From: Mesorhizobium sp. 131-2-1 | Lineage (GTDB): Bacteria > Pseudomonadota > Alphaproteobacteria > Rhizobiales > Rhizobiaceae | DNA length: 64,000 nt | Direction: 5' to 3' | Assembly: GCF_016756535.1 (NCBI RefSeq) | Contig: NZ_AP023247.1 | Span: forward strand, 3,968,501 to 4,032,500 | Shown here: piece by piece, positions 61,741 to 64,000 of the stretch | Numbering within the stretch: position 1 is the stretch's first letter | How the letters are laid out: every line of letters begins with the position of its first letter | Made by a program: the position numbers and the translations under genes | Notes under the pieces: generated by a model | What the model was told of the DNA's origin: nothing | The model's database searches: none | Seen by the model: only the letters and a program-made list of their open reading frames with translations

Positions 61741-62214
61741 ATGGGTTCGGCGAGACATCGCCTTGTCCTGGCCGCAGCCCGGCTGCTGCTTACGCTTCGT
61801 CACCCGGCTCTTGTCGCCCGCTTCGTCAAGAAGCTCGGCTACCTGCCCAATCCGGCCGCGCCGCGCAGCTATCACGAGCTGATGCTCTGGCGAAAAATCA
61901 TCGACCGCAATCCGCTGTTCGTGACGCTGACCGACAAGCTTGCGGCCAAGGACCATATCCGCCGCGTCTGTCCTGAACTGCCCCGGGCCACCATGCTCTG
62001 GTCCGGTCGCAACCCCGCCGACATCCCGCCGGAGCTGCTTGCCGGGAATGTCGTGGTCAAGGCCAACCATGGCTGCGCGATGAACATCTTCGTTTCCGAC
62101 GGCCGGCCGGATCGCACCGCCATCCTCGCCATTCCCGGCCTCTATGCCAACGCGCTCATCGCCCGGTGCCTCGCCAACACGCATGATCGGCCGGCCGGCG
62201 CTCGTCGGGCCTGA
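61741..62214 (+). pseudogene. Truncated TupA-like ATP-grasp glycan gene
   Basis: The 157-residue frame resembles the N-terminal half of TupA-like ATP-grasp proteins used in polysaccharide decoration: LGYLPNPAAPRSYHELMLWR, IIDRNPLFVTLTDKLAAKDH, then VVVKANHGCAMNIFVSDG at the start of the ATP-grasp domain. Full proteins of the family are nearly twice as long. After about residue 135 the sequence no longer looks like the family, and the downstream bases hold only another small secreted protein gene. It is probably a remnant. It could still be a short functional protein. Confidence 0.6.
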
Positions 62215-62216
62215 AA

Positions 62217-62235
62217 AGCCGGTCCGATACCGGCT
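62217..62235 (+). terminator. Small hairpin after the truncated gene
   Basis: AGCCGGT (62217-62223), loop CCGAT, ACCGGCT (62229-62235). The stem is seven base pairs with no U-run, so it is only weakly supported as a terminator. Confidence 0.3.
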
Positions 62236-62371
62236 CCACAGAAAACCAAACGGACGCGTGAACCTTTCCTCTCAGGGGCGCACCAAGCCTGCATGGACGC
62301 CCAAGAAGGCGCTCCCCAACCCAGAAGGACGCCGTACGGCGATCCTCGATCAAAGAGAAGGAAATGCTCAA

Positions 62372-62647
62372 ATGACCAACTTCGCCAACTTCAAGCGCAT
62401 CTCGCTCGCCGCGGCCATCGCCGCCTCGGCCTTCGGTTCAGTTTCCGTTCCGAGCTCGGCCTTCGCCGGCACGCACCCCACCGGTGACGGCGGCGCGGTC
62501 TGTAAGGGTTCTGGCTCCTGTCTGGTGCTGCAGCTCGACTGCAAGGGCACCTATACCGACGCCACCGACAAGAACGGCACCGTCTACGGCAAGTGCAGCC
62601 AGGTCATGAAGATCGACCCGAAGACCCGGCTCAAGCTCGCGAACTGA
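62372..62647 (+). CDS. Small secreted cysteine-containing protein
   Basis: The 91-residue protein has a signal peptide (SLAAAIAASAFGSVSVPSSA, cleavage near AFAG). A mature part of about 58 residues carries four cysteines (VCKGSGSC, LDCKGT, GKCSQ) that could make two disulfides. GAAGGAA lies 9-12 bases before ATG 62372. The function is unknown. A strong terminator follows at 62660. Confidence 0.7.
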   Translation: MTNFANFKRISLAAAIAASAFGSVSVPSSAFAGTHPTGDGGAVCKGSGSCLVLQLDCKGTYTDATDKNGTVYGKCSQVMKIDPKTRLKLAN

Positions 62648-62659
62648 TCGCCTGCCATC

Positions 62660-62702
62660 AAGGAAAATGGCGGCCGTCCGCGCGATGGCCGCCATTTTCC
62701 TT
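62660..62702. terminator. Strong bidirectional terminator
   Basis: AAGGAAAATGGCGGCC (62660-62675) and its perfect complement (62687-62702) form a 16-bp stem around an 11-base loop, with A/T flanks on both sides. It ends the small secreted protein gene and the leftward merR transcript. Confidence 0.88.
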
Positions 62703-62757
62703 TTGCCAAAAGCCAACCCAGGCGCTGTTCGCAGGCCGGCTGAGTGTCAACGCGCCC

Positions 62758-63300
62758 TTAGCGCACCTGGTCGAGCAGACGCTTGCACTCCAGCAGGTCG
62801 AACAGCGCCTCCTGCAGCAAGGCGCGGTTGTCGCGCGACAGTTTCGAGGAGTCCGGCTGCACCGGGCCCTCGTCGTCGCTCTTGCCGAGACCGAAAAAGC
62901 GGCGGCTGGGTTTCACCCTGGGCTGGCCGACCAGCATCTCGTCGTCGGCGCCGCGTGGCTGGGCCGCCGGCGTCAGCGGCACCTGATCGGCCTGCCGGCG
63001 CTGCGCGATCGCCTCGACGGCCGCCATATCGCCATTGCCGATGGCGACCAGGAAATGGTTGCCATTCTCGCGCAACAGCTTCTGCACGCCCTTGATGGTG
63101 TAGCCCTGGTCGTAGAGCATGTGGCGGATGCCCTTGATCAGCTCGACATCCTGCGGCCGGTAGTAGCGGCGGCCGCCGCCACGCTTCATCGGCTTGATCT
63201 GGTTGAAACGCGTTTCCCAGAAGCGCAGCACGTGCTGCGGCAGATCGAGATCCTCCGCGACCTCGCTGATGGTGCGGAAAGCATCGGGGCTCTTGTCCAT
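62758..63300 (-). CDS. MerR-family regulator (fabH-ihfA-merR type)
   Basis: The 180-residue protein has an N-terminal MerR helix-turn-helix ([40 protein letters not shown]) followed by a helical region. The C-terminal half is low in recognisable motifs and ends near RLLDQVR. This gene characteristically follows ihfA in alphaproteobacteria; its physiological role is little known. The gap to ihfA is 131 bases. Confidence 0.88.
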   Translation of the reverse strand: MDKSPDAFRTISEVAEDLDLPQHVLRFWETRFNQIKPMKRGGGRRYYRPQDVELIKGIRHMLYDQGYTIKGVQKLLRENGNHFLVAIGNGDMAAVEAIAQRRQADQVPLTPAAQPRGADDEMLVGQPRVKPSRRFFGLGKSDDEGPVQPDSSKLSRDNRALLQEALFDLLECKRLLDQVR

Positions 63301-63431
63301 GGGCGAATCCTCCGCTGGACGGCGATCGGACCGATTGGTCCCGAATCGGGCCTTATTTCAGCGGTTTATGAAACAATATTCAAGCCCGGCGTCAAAGCGC
63401 GCGGGCATTATCAACCGGGCATTTGCGGCGG

Positions 63432-63755
63432 CTACTTGCCGCCCTTGGCCTTGCTGTTCTGGTGCGAGCGCAGGATGCGGCTCTTCAACACATTCGACGA
63501 CTTGAAGGTCATCACCCGGCGCGGCAGGATCGGCACTTCCTCGCCGGTCTTGGGATTGCGGCCGATGCGCTCGTTCTTGGAGCGGACATGGAAGGTTGCG
63601 AAGGACGACAGCTTGACGGTCTCGCCGCGCACGATGGCCTCGCAAATCTCGTCCAGCACCGCTTCGACGAGCTCGGCCGATTCAGTTCTCGACAAGCCAA
63701 CCTTGCGGTAAACGGCTTCGGCAAGGTCGGCGCGCGTAAGTGTCTTTCCCCCCAT
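63432..63755 (-). CDS. ihfA: Integration host factor subunit alpha
   Basis: The 107-residue protein is an IHF/HU fold member: [40 protein letters not shown] and [20 protein letters not shown] at the DNA-bending arm. It binds specific sites and bends DNA in transcription and recombination. It lies between fabH (upstream) and merR, as usual in alphaproteobacteria. Confidence 0.93.
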   Translation of the reverse strand: MGGKTLTRADLAEAVYRKVGLSRTESAELVEAVLDEICEAIVRGETVKLSSFATFHVRSKNERIGRNPKTGEEVPILPRRVMTFKSSNVLKSRILRSHQNSKAKGGK

Positions 63756-63857
63756 GCGACCGTCCCATCAGCTCAAAAACATAAATCGGTACAAGCAACG
63801 GCAGAGCCTAAGTAATTGATCCGTCAAGGTCAAGGACCGAACCCTTCAGTTCGGCAC

Positions 63858-64000
63858 TTACCAGCGGACCAAAACCGCGCCCCAGGTGAAGCCTCCGCCC
63901 ATCGCCTCGAGCAGCACCAGATCGCCCTTCTTGATACGGCCATCGGCGACCGCCACCGAGAGCGCCAGCGGCACGGAAGCCGCCGACGTGTTACCGTGCA
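63858..64000 (-). CDS. fabH: 3-oxoacyl-ACP synthase III (FabH), C-terminal end (cut by window edge)
   Basis: The visible 46 residues before the stop are the FabH C terminus: [20 protein letters not shown], then [20 protein letters not shown] and VLVRW. The Asn in GNTSAASVP is the active-site Asn. The enzyme starts fatty acid synthesis. It lies just upstream of ihfA on the same strand. Confidence 0.93.
   Translation of the reverse strand, partial: HGNTSAASVPLALSVAVADGRIKKGDLVLLEAMGGGFTWGAVLVRW

Overview
The window is GC-rich, densely coding alphaproteobacterial chromosome. It looks like a member of the Rhizobiales close to Mesorhizobium or Phyllobacteriaceae. The evidence is the hupB-lon-clpX-clpP block, the fabH-ihfA-merR block, the tRNA-Val/tRNA-Asp pair, a SyrA/ExoX-type exopolysaccharide repressor and the abundance of ABC-type uptake operons. 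No rRNA, insertion sequence, integrase, phage gene or CRISPR array was seen.

Layout. (1) 1-7.0 kb: an M20 amidohydrolase (partial) and an ectoine-hydrolase-like M24 protein run leftward. Divergent from them is a rightward operon: FAD-linked hydroxyacid dehydrogenase, GntR/FCD regulator, VOC protein and an SsuABC-type ABC importer. (2) 7.1-12.0 kb: a ROK regulator followed by a ribose-type ABC importer and an SDR dehydrogenase. (3) 12.1-12.5 kb: tRNA-Val and tRNA-Asp, then a small SyrA/ExoX-like membrane protein. (4) 13.2-22.9 kb: a carbohydrate catabolic cluster with ribokinase-type kinase, FucU-type mutarotase, a UgpC/MalK-type ATPase with its binding protein and two permeases, a creatininase-fold hydrolase, a phosphohexuloisomerase-like SIS protein and a D-threo-aldose/L-fucose dehydrogenase-like aldo/keto reductase. 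A LacI-type operator lies in the divergent promoter region. (5) 22.9-28.3 kb: hupB, lon, clpX and clpP with clear terminators.

(6) 28.6-37.6 kb: mixed housekeeping and accessory genes (secreted protein, FAD oxidase, P450, periplasmic-binding-like protein lacking a signal peptide, cupin, MetY, CoA-binding protein, AAA ATPase, VOC, enoyl-CoA hydratase, thioesterase). (7) 37.7-46.8 kb: rplM-rpsI with a recognisable promoter and structured leader, a LysR/aldo-keto reductase pair, a glycerophosphodiesterase-like protein, an acyltransferase, agmatinase, argC, ctaA and a DUF2842 protein. (8) 46.9-50.2 kb: an NmrA-type protein divergent from an ArsR-led operon (SRPBCC, VOC, membrane protein, two DUF1801 proteins).

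(9) 50.3-59.8 kb: a polysaccharide assembly locus. It holds a deacetylase, a FemAB/BioF2-like acyltransferase, a Wzz/Wzc-like copolymerase whose kinase domain has lost its ATP-binding motifs, a Wza-like exporter, a GT4 glycosyltransferase, a WcaJ/ExoY-type initiating transferase and a Wzy/WaaL-like polymerase with a tandem repeat at its N terminus. The set resembles holdfast or unipolar-polysaccharide adhesin loci. (10) 59.9-64 kb: tRNA-Pro, small accessory genes (HTH protein, two secreted proteins, a histidine-rich secreted peptide, a truncated TupA-like gene), then merR, ihfA and the 3' end of fabH.

The best leads for new biology are the sugar cluster in region 4 with its unusual enzyme mix, and the adhesin-like polysaccharide locus in region 9 with its pseudokinase and repeat-bearing polymerase.
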